A stretch of 64,000 bases of DNA from Bacillota bacterium (GCA_026627385.1 JAPNUR010000004.1:1-64000), one strand, 5' to 3'. Numbered from the stretch's first letter, positions 27,093 to 35,826 are shown. Numbers and translations are program-made. The notes: generated by a model not told the origin, from the sequence alone.

Positions 27093-27806
27093 ATGGCAGA
27101 TGCCTGGCGCCCACAGCAACACCAGCCCGAGATCGTGGCGTTGGCGTTTGATGATCGGTTGAGCCTGTTGCTGGATGCCGAATGGGCGGCCCGCCAACAA
27201 CGCCCATGGTCCCGCCGATTGCGGGAAGCGCCGTGGCGCTTCCCCGCGACCCCCGAAGATGTTGATTATCATGCACCGCGGCAATGGAATACCGGATTGA
27301 TGTGCCCGTGATTCCCGGGGCATTGGACTACGCAGCATCAACCGGTGTTGATCACGGGCCCGGCCGGCGTAGGAAAATCTTTTCTCTTATCCGCCCTGGG
27401 GCACGCGGCGTGCCGCCGTAGCCTGCGCGTACGGTATGATCGATTACCCAGGCTCTTGGGCGAAGGCCGAGTTGCCAAACAAGAAGGCCGCTGGCTCGTC
27501 TGGCTGCGGGGATTATCCCGCTGGGACCTGTTGCTCATCGACGACTGGGGTTTTACCACGCTGACGTTGGCCGAAAGTCAGGATTTGTTTGAAATCGTGG
27601 ATGACCGCTATCAAGCGCGAGGATTGGCCATTGCCAGCCAGGTGCCCATCGATCGATGGCACGCCCTGTTTCCCGATCCCACGTTAGCGGAAGCGATTCT
27701 CGATCGCCTCATTCATGGCGCGCATCGTGTGGTCATTCCAGGGGAATCGATGCGCAAGGTCCTGTCACTCCCTACGGAACGGGATACAACAAACATCACG
27801 AAGTAA
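27093..27806 (+). pseudogene. istB: IS21-family ATPase IstB with an in-frame TGA
   Basis: ATG 27093 opens a frame beginning MADAWRPQQHQPEIVALAF that meets TGA at 27309-27311 (codon 73) and then continues in the same frame to 27806. Walker A (ITGPAGVGKSF) lies just after the stop, Walker B (DLLLIDDWGF) near residue 150, and the C-terminal RLIHGAHRV block near 210. Without the TGA it would be a normal 237-residue IstB, the ATPase that selects targets and activates IstA. A downstream start would lack the N-terminal domain. Confidence 0.85.
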
Positions 27807-27835
27807 TTCCGCGGGCCAAGAAATTCGGTACGCGA

Positions 27836-27898
27836 CTGGTAAGAGATTTCCGATCTGCCTGGTAACGACTTTCCGATCCGCCTGGTAAATCAGACCGA
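27836..27898 (-). repeat. Three inverted transposase-site repeats at 23-bp spacing
   Basis: CTGGTAAGAGATTTCCG and two variants start at 27836, 27859 and 27882, in inverted orientation to the left-end array. A weaker fourth copy fits the same register at 27813. Confidence 0.82.
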
Positions 27899-27912
27899 AA
27901 TATGCAGATCGC

Positions 27913-28228
27913 CACCGAGATCGTCCAACGCCGCCATTTTGCGCATTCTTTGGACTGCGGGCAAGCTTGCCAGCGTGTGCCGGGCCTCCGCACTCACCCA
28001 GACTTCGCCACCGGCCTTGCGCAGAAGAATATGGTGCTTGTCGGCTAACACCTCGAGCACCTGAGTGGCAATGCCTCCCCACTCAGTCGCCACTTGCGTT
28101 AACCACACATCCCGCTGGCGGTGCAAGTCAGAGCGAGTCGAGATCGAGCCGTTCAAGCGGTATGAGCGACCACGGCCTGTCTGCGTATTGCGTTTCACAA
28201 GTTTTTTTGCATGCTCGGCCTCGGCCAT
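27913..28228 (-). pseudogene. Upstream partner of the PIN module, 3' end cut by IS21
   Basis: ATG 28228 (GGGAGG upstream) starts MAEAEHAKKLVKRNTQTG, a basic N-terminus, then VLEVLADKHHILLRKAGGEV and a tail ending MAALDDLGGDL at the IS21 border. Joining the flanks through one copy of the target duplication extends it with TDDERRVLSTTQPGRLPW and a TAA at 25191-25189, giving exactly 132 residues. It would then overlap the PIN gene start by 25 bases, as expected of an antitoxin gene. I do not recognise its family. Confidence 0.6.
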
Positions 28229-28274
28229 AGGGAGCACGCCTCCCGCTTTACGTTTTTTTCTATCATAAGGGGTC

Positions 28275-28360
28275 ATGTGCAGGCAGTGCCGGCTCGTGAT
28301 CCCGAACAGCGTCGGCGTGATTGATTCCGATTACGCCGACAATCCTTACGGGACGTGGGC
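28275..28360 (+). pseudogene. Possible dUTPase fragment
   Basis: The frame reads LVIPNSVGVIDSDYADNPYG, which matches the dUTPase active-site block (NxxGVIDxDY). Only about 25 residues of similarity are present, with nothing recognisable before or after. It lies head-on against the TacT-like gene. It is a remnant, possibly of phage origin. Confidence 0.4.
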
Positions 28361-28379
28361 TGACAAACGTTGGACACGC

Positions 28380-28904
28380 CTAGTCGTGGTCGGCCGTGGA
28401 CGACAACACCTCCGGGAACAGCTGTAAGGCGGTCTGAAGTGGTAACCAGTAACGCGCACCCTGGAGCTGGCGAAATCCATACCGTTCATAAAACGGTGCC
28501 GCGTTCGGGAGCGCGTCAATGACCAGCCCCGCGGTGGCAATGTCTGTCGTCGCGATCCGATGCAGAGCGTCCAGTAACAAGAATTCCCCCACATGGTGAC
28601 CGCGATACGCGGTATCGACCGCTAAACGACCTAAGAGGGTGACCGCGACATCGGGGTAACGGGCCAAGAGGCGTTGGTCTTGGGGCGGAATCGCGGTGAG
28701 TTGGACGCTGAACGCCGATAACGTATAGTACCCAACAATCCGATGCGGGGCCCCTGGGGAGACGGCGACAAACACCGCGGCTGCCCGCCGTTTGACGTCT
28801 TGCATCGCCCGTTCTCGCAGATACGTATCGAGGGCCCCTTCGGGGCAGTGAAAAACGGCGCGGTCATGATGACGCGCCAAACGTTCGACGCGGAGCGGAT
28901 CCAT
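28380..28904 (-). CDS. GNAT-family acetyltransferase toxin (TacT-like)
   Basis: A 174-residue GNAT protein of the type that acetylates aminoacyl-tRNA. It has the FHCPEGALDTYLRERAMQD block near residue 18, RIVGYYTLSAFSV near 55, LLGRLAVDTAYRGHHVGEFLL as the acetyl-CoA loop near 90, and FYERYGFRQL with the conserved Tyr near the end. The cofactor loop reads RGHHVG where RGxGxG is usual. It starts two bases after the antitoxin stop, so the two are co-expressed. The gene appears intact. Confidence 0.88.
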   Translation of the reverse strand: MDPLRVERLARHHDRAVFHCPEGALDTYLRERAMQDVKRRAAAVFVAVSPGAPHRIVGYYTLSAFSVQLTAIPPQDQRLLARYPDVAVTLLGRLAVDTAYRGHHVGEFLLLDALHRIATTDIATAGLVIDALPNAAPFYERYGFRQLQGARYWLPLQTALQLFPEVLSSTADHD

Positions 28905-28906
28905 GA

Positions 28907-29203
28907 TTACGAGGAGCGGTCGACGCGGTGCAAGTACCGGGCGGCCGCCGTGCGCAAGGCGGGGTTCGGCGCGGGCGGGTTCAAGAGCTGGTCAACGAAC
29001 GCCCGACTTTCCTTGGGACTGAGCTGTGCGCTGTGCGCCTGTTGGACCAGTTCGCGCGCATGCGGCATGCTCGTGGCCAGCACGAAGGCGGACGTGCTGA
29101 CGCCCGACAGTGCCGCCGCTTCGTCCAAGATCGCCTTGACCTCCACCGGCACCCGAATCTCCAGCCGTGCGTCTTTTCGTGACGGAGGGGTCGCGCGATC
29201 CAT
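28907..29203 (-). CDS. DUF1778 antitoxin (TacA-like, ribbon-helix-helix)
   Basis: A 98-residue protein starting MDRATPPSRKDARLEIRVP from ATG 29203 with a GGGAGGA site. The first half is a ribbon-helix-helix DNA-binding domain (LEIRVPVEVKAILDEAA, SGVSTSAFV). The C-terminal half contains the SPKESRAFVDQLLNPP segment that wraps the toxin in this family. The protein neutralises the GNAT toxin and represses the shared promoter. The frame stays open further upstream, but without a ribosome site. Confidence 0.88.
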   Translation of the reverse strand: MDRATPPSRKDARLEIRVPVEVKAILDEAAALSGVSTSAFVLATSMPHARELVQQAHSAQLSPKESRAFVDQLLNPPAPNPALRTAAARYLHRVDRSS

Positions 29204-29243
29204 CGATTGTTTCCTCCCTTGCCGAGCCCATCGTCTATTCTTT

Positions 29244-29272
29244 AGTGTAAGGCTATCGTCCGTACGTGTCAA
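29244..29272 (-). promoter_or_regulatory. Sigma-A type promoter of the tacA-tacT-like operon
   Basis: On the minus strand TTGACA (29272-29267) and TACACT (29249-29244) are spaced by 17 bases, with the antitoxin ATG about 40 bases downstream. Confidence 0.72.
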
Positions 29273-29682
29273 TCCCCTTGCGATACTGCGCTGCGGGTCA
29301 AGATGCCGGGGACTGGGGCCCGTCGGAGGGCGCGAGCGCCCGACGAACCTCGCGTATCGCCACGGGATACAGATAGACGCCATATAGGCGGTCTGAGTGT
29401 TCCCCAGTTTTTACCAAGGCGAAGTCAAAAACATCCGTTATACTTCAACAAGGGGGACTCATCACCCGGCTCCAGGCGTGGCAGTGGACAAGGCACCAAC
29501 CTTGCAGGGGTCTGTCTCGTCGGCGGGATTGAGAGGGAGAGCGCCTAGGCCCCAGGTGTGAGCCGCTCCGGTGTGATGCGCGGAGCGCCATTCGGTGTGG
29601 GGGGATTACGGGACGCACGGACACACCGCTTAGGCGGTATCCGGCCCATGGGGCGATCCCACAATGGGGGGAATGTCGCCCA
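29273..29682. other. Non-coding stretch before the IS4-type element
   Basis: Small open frames here show no recognisable family or ribosome sites. Part of it may be the terminal region of the IS4-type element; I could not find convincing terminal inverted repeats. Confidence 0.35.
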
Positions 29683-30767
29683 CTAGCGACGCTGCGCCTG
29701 GCGCAGCTGCCGCCACGTGATGGCGCCACTCGCGAAGGCCCCCACCCCTAACCGCCACAGGACATAGGGCCGGTGGGTACGCATGGTATTCGCCCGCCAG
29801 TGGCGGTCTTGCCCCGCCGCTTCCACCAGGGTGCCCGCGACGGATTGCCAGTAGTAAGTCCAGGCAAAAATCAAGAGGGGGCGATCCCACCGCGCGGGGG
29901 TCGTGAGCCGCACACAGTCGAGGCGAAAGCCCTCATTGCCGTCATTTTTTTCATCTTTAAAGCACCTTCGGTGGTCCACCGCTGCCTGTACGCCGCGACA
30001 ATGCGCGCGGCAGGCCAGGCATCCGGGGTCAAGCCGGCGGAGACGATGAGAAACCAGGGCTCCCGGTGTTGCCGATCCGCCGCAATCACGGCCCGACACG
30101 GCAGGAGGGTCCCCGCCCGGCGCGACCCATGGCGGATGTGCGGTAAGTCCCGGAGCACCGGCCGCTGATCCGCCCACCGCCAGAGGCCCTGACGCCGCCC
30201 CTGCACCTGGCCTGGGGCTCGGATAATCCCCTCCCACCCGAGCCTTGTCAGCGCTGCAAAGAGGGTGGGGGCGGCAAAGCCGCGGTCGGCGAGGAGAATC
30301 ACGTGACAGTCCGGGGGGATCGCCGCCGCCGCTTGCTGGCACAGCGCGATCTCCATCGCCCGCATCTGGCCGGCTAACGCGGCCTTGCAGACCGTCCGCC
30401 AGGCGAGCGGCAAGGCCCGCCCGTGCGCGCGGACATTCAGGGCCAAGATTTGATGCACGCCATCGTGGGGATCGGTCCAATCCCGCGTCAAGAGCGCTTC
30501 CGTCGCGTCGGCCAGGAGAGTCTGGATCAGATCGGCTTGGGCCACGGTGATCTCGAGGCGGGGATTGCCCAAAAAGCGGTCCACGCGTTTCATGGCGCTT
30601 TTCGCCGGCCGGCGCGTCGCGACCGCGAGGCGCCGCCCGATTTTCGCCACCCCCAAGAGGGGGTTCGGCAACAAGGCCCACACCAGGGCCGCGAGCGTCG
30701 TGAGCTGGGATTTCCGCCAACGGCCGTGCTGACCAAAGAATGCTGTGATAGACTCTCAGCGAATCAT
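29683..30767 (-). pseudogene. IS4-type transposase split over two frames, with an early TGA
   Basis: An AAGGAGG site precedes ATG 30767, but codon 4 is TGA (30758-30756). The same frame continues with FFGQHGRWRKSQL, a DWTDPHDG block (first Asp), VILLADRGFAAPTLF (second Asp) and YRQRWTTEGA (Tyr-Arg-Glu of the IS4 YREK motif). At TTTAAAG (29961-29955) the matching sequence moves to the -1 frame: FKDEKNDGNEGFRLD and on to RWDRPLLIFAWTYYWQSVAG, ending at 29683. The switch falls in phase on a canonical X XXY YYZ heptamer, so programmed -1 frameshifting is plausible. The TGA may mean it is nevertheless inactive. Confidence 0.72.
29955..29961 (-). other. Candidate -1 ribosomal frameshift site T TTA AAG
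   Basis: In the upstream frame the codons are GCT TTA AAG; slipping one base back gives TTT AAA, exactly the frame of the C-terminal half of the transposase. A run of seven A residues starts four bases further on and offers a second slip site. Confidence 0.55.
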
Positions 30768-31104
30768 CGGGGTCCTCCTTGGCGGTGATGTGTTGGACAC
30801 CAATCACTTCGCCAAAGAGTCCCGATTTTCCTTTGCGATCACAATGCTGTCTATTCCGACAATACTCAGACTCTAAAACTGGGATAAGTCAGGTCTCTAT
30901 CAGCTGGCACGTTGGGAAATGCATGCAAGAGATTAGGCGCGGCTAGGCCAACGGCTAACGATCCCCCTCTCGCTCGAGATATGGCGAGGGGCTTTGTTGT
31001 CTCTGACGCATCTCTTTGATGGACTTTATGCCGAATCGTCAAGTGCGTCGAAATCACTCGCGCGCAAGGAAGGTTTTGATACGGCACTGGCTTTAACTAC
31101 GGTG
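30768..31104. other. Non-coding stretch
   Basis: No gene is recognised. It probably contains the 5' end of the IS4-type element and decayed sequence. Confidence 0.35.
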
Positions 31105-31377
31105 TTAAGCAACGCCGAAATTATCCGGATCGATTCGTAACGCCGCCTGTACCTGGCCTAGTTTGGCGAGCACGGCATCCATGCCTACAGCGAAGCCGTG
31201 AGTGAAGTGGTCATTTGGCCTATTGGCGATTGGGCCTAGAATGAGATATCGGCGGTCGCGAGGAAAAAATTCAGACAGGTGATTACCCACCGAACGATTG
31301 ACAGCGGCCGCAATCATGGCGGTGAGCGCCGAAGAATAGGCTACTTGGGTGCGGGGCGACGACCTCATGATGGCCAC
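31105..31377 (-). CDS. Unidentified short frame, possibly a gene fragment
   Basis: A 90-residue frame containing VGNHLSEFFPRDRRYL, GPIANRPNDHFTHGFAVG and a C-terminal LAKLGQVQAALRID stretch. The composition looks like a real protein, but there is no ribosome site upstream and I do not recognise the family. It may be the 3' part of a larger gene truncated by mobile elements. Confidence 0.3.
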   Translation of the reverse strand: MAIMRSSPRTQVAYSSALTAMIAAAVNRSVGNHLSEFFPRDRRYLILGPIANRPNDHFTHGFAVGMDAVLAKLGQVQAALRIDPDNFGVA

Positions 31378-31589
31378 GGACCTTTTTTCTGAACCATCAA
31401 CATCAGTGACCGGGGTATAGTGTCGAGTCTCACGTTATTTGGCACGAAATCATGGGGATTGTCTCCCGTTCGGTGCCCAGGATGGGGGCGGGGTTGACGT
31501 GGTTCCAGCCGGGCGGTGGGGACGCGGGGCGAGATTGCTGAGGATGCCGGCGAGGATGGATTATCACGTCGATCCTTCGACGGGGGTTG

Positions 31590-32170
31590 GCCTGTGAGCC
31601 CGATGAAGATGAGGATCGTTGGGAAGCCCCGATCCGGGGGACGGGAACAATTTTGTGGTTGGCGGTCCCGACGCTGCGGGCTCTACAAGGAGGGGGTGAC
31701 GCAGTGACGTGGTACGTACGCGAAACCACACACTTTGGGGGTCAAAAATCCGTCTTGACAATGGGTTCTACCTTAGCGTACCGAGAGTCAGTGCTAGACG
31801 AAGCTGAGCAGGCCCTAGAGGACCTGAGGACTCGCCTGATACAGCCGCGTCGGGGACCGAAGCTCACGAACGCGGCGGGACACGTGCGCGGGAGGCGTGG
31901 GGACGATGCCATCTGACGTCAAGCCCTTCGCGATGGGCAGTTCAACGAACACATGCTTGCGGCCACCGAGGTGTCCGTTCCTACAAAACCCTGACGGGCG
32001 TGAAGCAGCATTCCGCGAGATTAAGAACCCGTTGGAAGTAGGGCCGATGTATCACTGCAATGAGCGACGGATCCACGGATATATCTTTGTCTCGGTATTT
32101 TCGTCAGTCTCCCACCACCGCTAGCGCCCGCCGCCGATGTGGGAAAGCACCTGCGATACGTGGCGAGCAT
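31590..32170 (+). pseudogene. Remnant of an IS1634-type (IS4 superfamily) transposase
   Basis: One frame (about 31700-31890) shows a helical segment with ESVLDEAEQALEDLRTRLIQ and PRRGPKLTNAAGHVRG, the usual insertion of IS1634-type transposases. A later frame (about 31990-32100) shows EAAFREIKNPLEV, then YHCNERRIHGYIFVSV, their C-terminal signature. Several frameshifts separate the pieces and the N-terminal catalytic part is not recognisable. Confidence 0.6.
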
Positions 32171-32479
32171 TATTCAGCAACGGTACAAGGTCTTAGGTGC
32201 GATAGCCGCCGTAGGTCTTTTGTGTTGGCGGCTCTCGGAGATTTGCCTTGGTAGACAGCGTGGGTATTGTCTAGGATGATAGGTTCGGGAGATGATGAGG
32301 AAGGCAGGGGTTTCTCGCCCCCCGCCACAGCTTTGCTGCGTTTCTGGGATCGGAGAGGTAAGCTGGGCGCGATCTCGGTCGGTCTTAGGCGAGTATCGCC
32401 GGGCACTATGGAACGTGCTGACCCGACACCATGCATTGCGGGCTTCGAGATGTGGCCATCCAACGGGAGATGAAACGGC

Positions 32480-35248
32480 GTGTTACCAGCATCGCGTTTG
32501 ACGTTCCGCAACCCTAGGCACGACCATTATCCGGCGACCTATTGGTTCTGGCACCGGTTGCCAACGGCGTCAGAAATTCAGCAACAAATTCGGGAGATGC
32601 GTGCGGGTGGGTTTCGTACGTTTCTCATCCAACCGCGGCTCGCGTTCCCGTTATCGCAATATCTCAGCGACGAATACTTCGACGCTTATCGGCTCGCGGT
32701 CCAGGAAGCCCGCACCCACGGGATGCATGTCGGTATTTATGATGAGTACGCCTGGCAAAGCGGAATCGCTGGCGGGCGTACCGTTCAAGGAGCCGATGAT
32801 TTGCGCGAGCAACACCTGTTTTGGGCGAGCTGCGAGACGCAGGGGGGATTAGTGACCCTCGCGATTTCTGATATCCATCCCTCCGTCGAGGCGTTAGGCG
32901 AGGACGCTCTTCAATGGCAGTTTGAAGGGGGCGTGGTGGCGTGGGGGGATTGGCAGATTGTGGGGGCGGTGATGTATCCGGAAGACATCGAGAGCCTGCG
33001 CGATGTTGAAGACGTGACCGCCCGAGCTCGCTTATGCGAAGAAACGACGAGCGGGTGTCGGATTGAGATCGCGTTGCCTAAGGCCGCACGCCCCTATGGG
33101 GTGACGGTCTTTGTCGCAGCCCGCTGTTTAACCTCGCGCGTACCCAACTATCTTCTGCCCGAGACGGCATCCCGTTTCATTGCTGTGACGTATGAACCAC
33201 TGTGGCGGATGTTGTCGCATGAGATGGGGACGACCGTCCGTTACGCGTTTTTTGATCAACCCCATCCGACATTTTTTTCGTGGGCCGCTCATCACGGCAA
33301 TTTACTCACTAGCCTTCCCTATGCTTCCCGCCTGCGAACCCGACTTGAAAACACATCCGGCCTGCCATGGCGTGTTATGTTGTTGGCGCTGGTGCGTTCC
33401 GTGGGGCCCAACACGGCCGCTATGCGTTGTCAGTTTTACGAGGAATTTTCTACCCTGATGCGTCAGCAGTTTTTGGGGACGCTGGGTGAATGGTTGCACC
33501 GCCATCAGCTTCACCTCACAGGCCACGAGGTGCTAGGCCATGTGAATTCCTGGCACCTGCATGGCGCTTTTCAACGGTGGGATTTGCGCGTCATCTTCGG
33601 CCTCGATTATTTCGGCGTCGATGCCTATCGCGACGTGACGGCGGTAGATAGCGAAGGGTTTGCACCTCCGTTAAGCGCGAAGTTGGGTGACTCAGTGGCG
33701 CGGTCGCACGGCCGCCAAGGGTGCATGGTCGAGCAATATTTTGCCGGGCCTGAGCCGGGACAATATGTGGGGCGATGGGACTTGACCTTAGAGGACCTTA
33801 GGGCGCACACGTTTCGATTGCAGATGGCGGGCGCCCGACAGTTGTTGTTCCATGCCTTCTACCAAACGGATGGAACTGATGCTGACCATACACCTCTAAA
33901 AAATCCGCGTTTTGATTTTGCCCCTGGGATCAATTTTGAGCCGTGGTGGCCGTTTCATGGTGCGTTTGCCCAGGAATCCGCGCGGCTTTCTGCCTTTTTA
34001 GCAGAAGCTCAGCCGGTGACTGAAGTCGCGCTCCTCTATCCTTTGAGGACGGCCTGGGCGGAAGGACCACGACATCCCTATGGCGATCATGTGGCGTTTT
34101 GGGCCAGGCAGTTGATGGAGCACGGCTATGGATATTTATTCATTGACGAACGCGACCTGCTGGAAGCCAGTGTCGAGCCGGGGATGTTGGCGATTCGCGG
34201 TCACCGGTATCCGGTGCTCATATTGCCATCGGTGACCACCGTGGCTGGCCCGCAAACGTTGGAGGTCGTCGAGAAATTTCTAGCTCAAGACGGTCTAGTC
34301 ATTGCGAGCGGGGCGACACCGCACAACTATCAACACCCGACAGCAGCAGATTTCTCGGCGGCCATCACGTGGAGCGAACTGAGCGCCCATTACCCAGGTA
34401 TGGTGGCGTATCCGGGCTTACCATCCTGGGCGGAAATGACTCGCCGGCTCGATGCCGTGGCGCGATCGCGTCCCGTGATTTCATCGCCGGGGAGAACCCT
34501 CGCGCAATGGGTGGGAAAGGAGGACAAGGCATGGCGTCTTGCGTTATTTAATGACAGTTATGAGGACGTGGATGCGGTGGTGGATCTGCCCGCACCACCC
34601 ACCTTTCTAGAACGATGGGATGTGAGTACGGGCGAGATCACGCGCGTCGCAGCGGGCGTGGAACCATCTTGCCGCCTCGTGGTACGACTGAAGCCCATGG
34701 AGTTGTATTGCCTCAGGGTACTAACCGGCGAAAAACCACGAGAACTGCAACCGCGCACCGCCCCGAAAGCATGCGTAATGACCAAGCTTATGAACGGCAA
34801 ACAACGTTTCCGCGTGGAACTGACGTCGAATTGGCGATTCTCGGTGTTTCCCCGAACCGACGCCAGCGTGCCCATTGACGTCAACCGCGGTTGGGAGCAG
34901 CAGGGATTTTCCGACTATTCGGGGCGGGGCGTGTATTCGTGCACGTTTAGTCTGCCCCACTCGGTGGGCGCCGAACGCTGGGTGCTCCATTTGCCGTCCG
35001 TGGCCACGGCGGTGGAGGTGACGCTTAACGGCGTGATGATCGGGCGGCGCGCATGGGCTCCATACGCGTTTACAATCCCTCCGGGTCTCTTAAGGTCCCA
35101 AGCCAATCATTTGGAACTTCGGGTGTACAATACCGCGGCCAATCAATATTTGGCAGGTACTCCTTATGCGGGTCAGCAGGCGCCATCAGGGCTTTTGGCT
35201 CCCCCATATTTGGTGTCCATTAACGAAAACAACGAAGGAGATGAGTGA
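32480..35248 (+). CDS. GH106-like glycoside hydrolase
   Basis: A 922-residue protein with the layout of the alpha-L-rhamnosidase GH106 and related families. An N-terminal TIM-barrel starts TYWFWHRLPTASEIQQQI with MRAGGFRTFLIQPR, HVGIYDEYAWQSG and TGHEVLGHVNSW. There is a middle glutamine-amidotransferase-like segment (YPVLILPSVTTVAGPQ) and C-terminal galactose-binding-type beta-sandwich blocks (WVLHLPSVATAVEVTLNG). No signal peptide is visible, so it acts on imported oligosaccharides. The start is GTG 32480 with GGAGA upstream. Its stop overlaps the next gene, beginning a three-gene operon. Confidence 0.75.
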   Translation: MLPASRLTFRNPRHDHYPATYWFWHRLPTASEIQQQIREMRAGGFRTFLIQPRLAFPLSQYLSDEYFDAYRLAVQEARTHGMHVGIYDEYAWQSGIAGGRTVQGADDLREQHLFWASCETQGGLVTLAISDIHPSVEALGEDALQWQFEGGVVAWGDWQIVGAVMYPEDIESLRDVEDVTARARLCEETTSGCRIEIALPKAARPYGVTVFVAARCLTSRVPNYLLPETASRFIAVTYEPLWRMLSHEMGTTVRYAFFDQPHPTFFSWAAHHGNLLTSLPYASRLRTRLENTSGLPWRVMLLALVRSVGPNTAAMRCQFYEEFSTLMRQQFLGTLGEWLHRHQLHLTGHEVLGHVNSWHLHGAFQRWDLRVIFGLDYFGVDAYRDVTAVDSEGFAPPLSAKLGDSVARSHGRQGCMVEQYFAGPEPGQYVGRWDLTLEDLRAHTFRLQMAGARQLLFHAFYQTDGTDADHTPLKNPRFDFAPGINFEPWWPFHGAFAQESARLSAFLAEAQPVTEVALLYPLRTAWAEGPRHPYGDHVAFWARQLMEHGYGYLFIDERDLLEASVEPGMLAIRGHRYPVLILPSVTTVAGPQTLEVVEKFLAQDGLVIASGATPHNYQHPTAADFSAAITWSELSAHYPGMVAYPGLPSWAEMTRRLDAVARSRPVISSPGRTLAQWVGKEDKAWRLALFNDSYEDVDAVVDLPAPPTFLERWDVSTGEITRVAAGVEPSCRLVVRLKPMELYCLRVLTGEKPRELQPRTAPKACVMTKLMNGKQRFRVELTSNWRFSVFPRTDASVPIDVNRGWEQQGFSDYSGRGVYSCTFSLPHSVGAERWVLHLPSVATAVEVTLNGVMIGRRAWAPYAFTIPPGLLRSQANHLELRVYNTAANQYLAGTPYAGQQAPSGLLAPPYLVSINENNEGDE

Positions 35249-35826
35249 GTGTGACGACCACGAACGAGGCTTGCGGTGAGACATGGCTTGTGGTAGTGGA
35301 TATGCAGCGCATTTTTGCCAGACCAGACAGCCCCTGGGCTACCCCCCGTTTTGACGAAATAGTCGAACCCATTCAGCAACTTATTGCATGGGCGACACCC
35401 CGCGTGTGCTTTACCCGCTTTGTTGCGCCGCCAGTGCCATTGGGTGCTTGGACCGCCTACTATCAAGACTGGCCCTTTGCCCTGCAGCCCGGGGACAGTA
35501 GCGACTATCAGCTCATCGATGCGTTTCGGGATGTCAAGGGCGTGCGCGTCGACGCTACCACCTTTAGTAAGTGGACCCCCGCGATGCAGCAAATCTTTAC
35601 GCCGGGTAGCCGCATGATTCTCACGGGTGTCAGCACCGATTGCTGCGTGCTCTCAACGGCACTGGCCGCCGCAGATGCCGGGGTCTACGTGGAGGTGGTC
35701 GCGGATGCGTGTCGGGGTGTGAGCGATGAGGCACATCGCAAGGCCCTAGAGGTCATGAGCCTCTACCGGCCGCTTGTGCGCGTGGTCACGGCCGCCGAGG
35801 TGTTAGGGTTAGGAGGCCACCGATGA
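35245..35826 (+). CDS. Isochorismatase-family cysteine hydrolase
   Basis: A 193-residue protein with the family triad: Asp in LVVVDMQRIF (residue 19), Lys in TFSKWTP near 111, and Cys in TGVSTDCCVLSTALAA near 133. Members hydrolyse amides or isochorismate, including nicotinamide, carbamates and ureido compounds. The start GTG 35245 overlaps the stop of the hydrolase gene, with AAGGAGA upstream; GTG 35251 is possible. The operon context suggests it handles an amide product from sugar or nucleotide-sugar breakdown; nicotinamide is also possible given the ADP-ribosyl hydrolase next door. Confidence 0.85.
   Translation: MSVTTTNEACGETWLVVVDMQRIFARPDSPWATPRFDEIVEPIQQLIAWATPRVCFTRFVAPPVPLGAWTAYYQDWPFALQPGDSSDYQLIDAFRDVKGVRVDATTFSKWTPAMQQIFTPGSRMILTGVSTDCCVLSTALAAADAGVYVEVVADACRGVSDEAHRKALEVMSLYRPLVRVVTAAEVLGLGGHR

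Larger units (their letters stand above)
25272..27906. mobile_element. IS21-family insertion sequence, about 2.63 kb
   Basis: It carries istA and istB on the plus strand. The two ends share TGCA, a TTCGG segment and TGATTTACCA in inverted orientation. The 8-bp sequence CAGATCGC occurs at 25264-25271 and 27905-27912; because TGCA may belong to the end, the true target duplication is 6-8 bp. Removing the element and one copy rejoins a minus-strand reading frame exactly. Both ends carry 23-bp-spaced repeats. Confidence 0.85.

Noticed and set aside
5943-30758. Reassignment of TGA to an amino acid
   Set aside because: glpK, the first Gfo/Idh gene and several other conserved genes end at TGA at the expected length, and no other conserved gene needs TGA readthrough.
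29683-30807. 374-codon continuous minus-strand frame in the IS4-type element
   Set aside because: Only its last part (after 29961) matches the transposase; the first two thirds are a shadow of the other frame.
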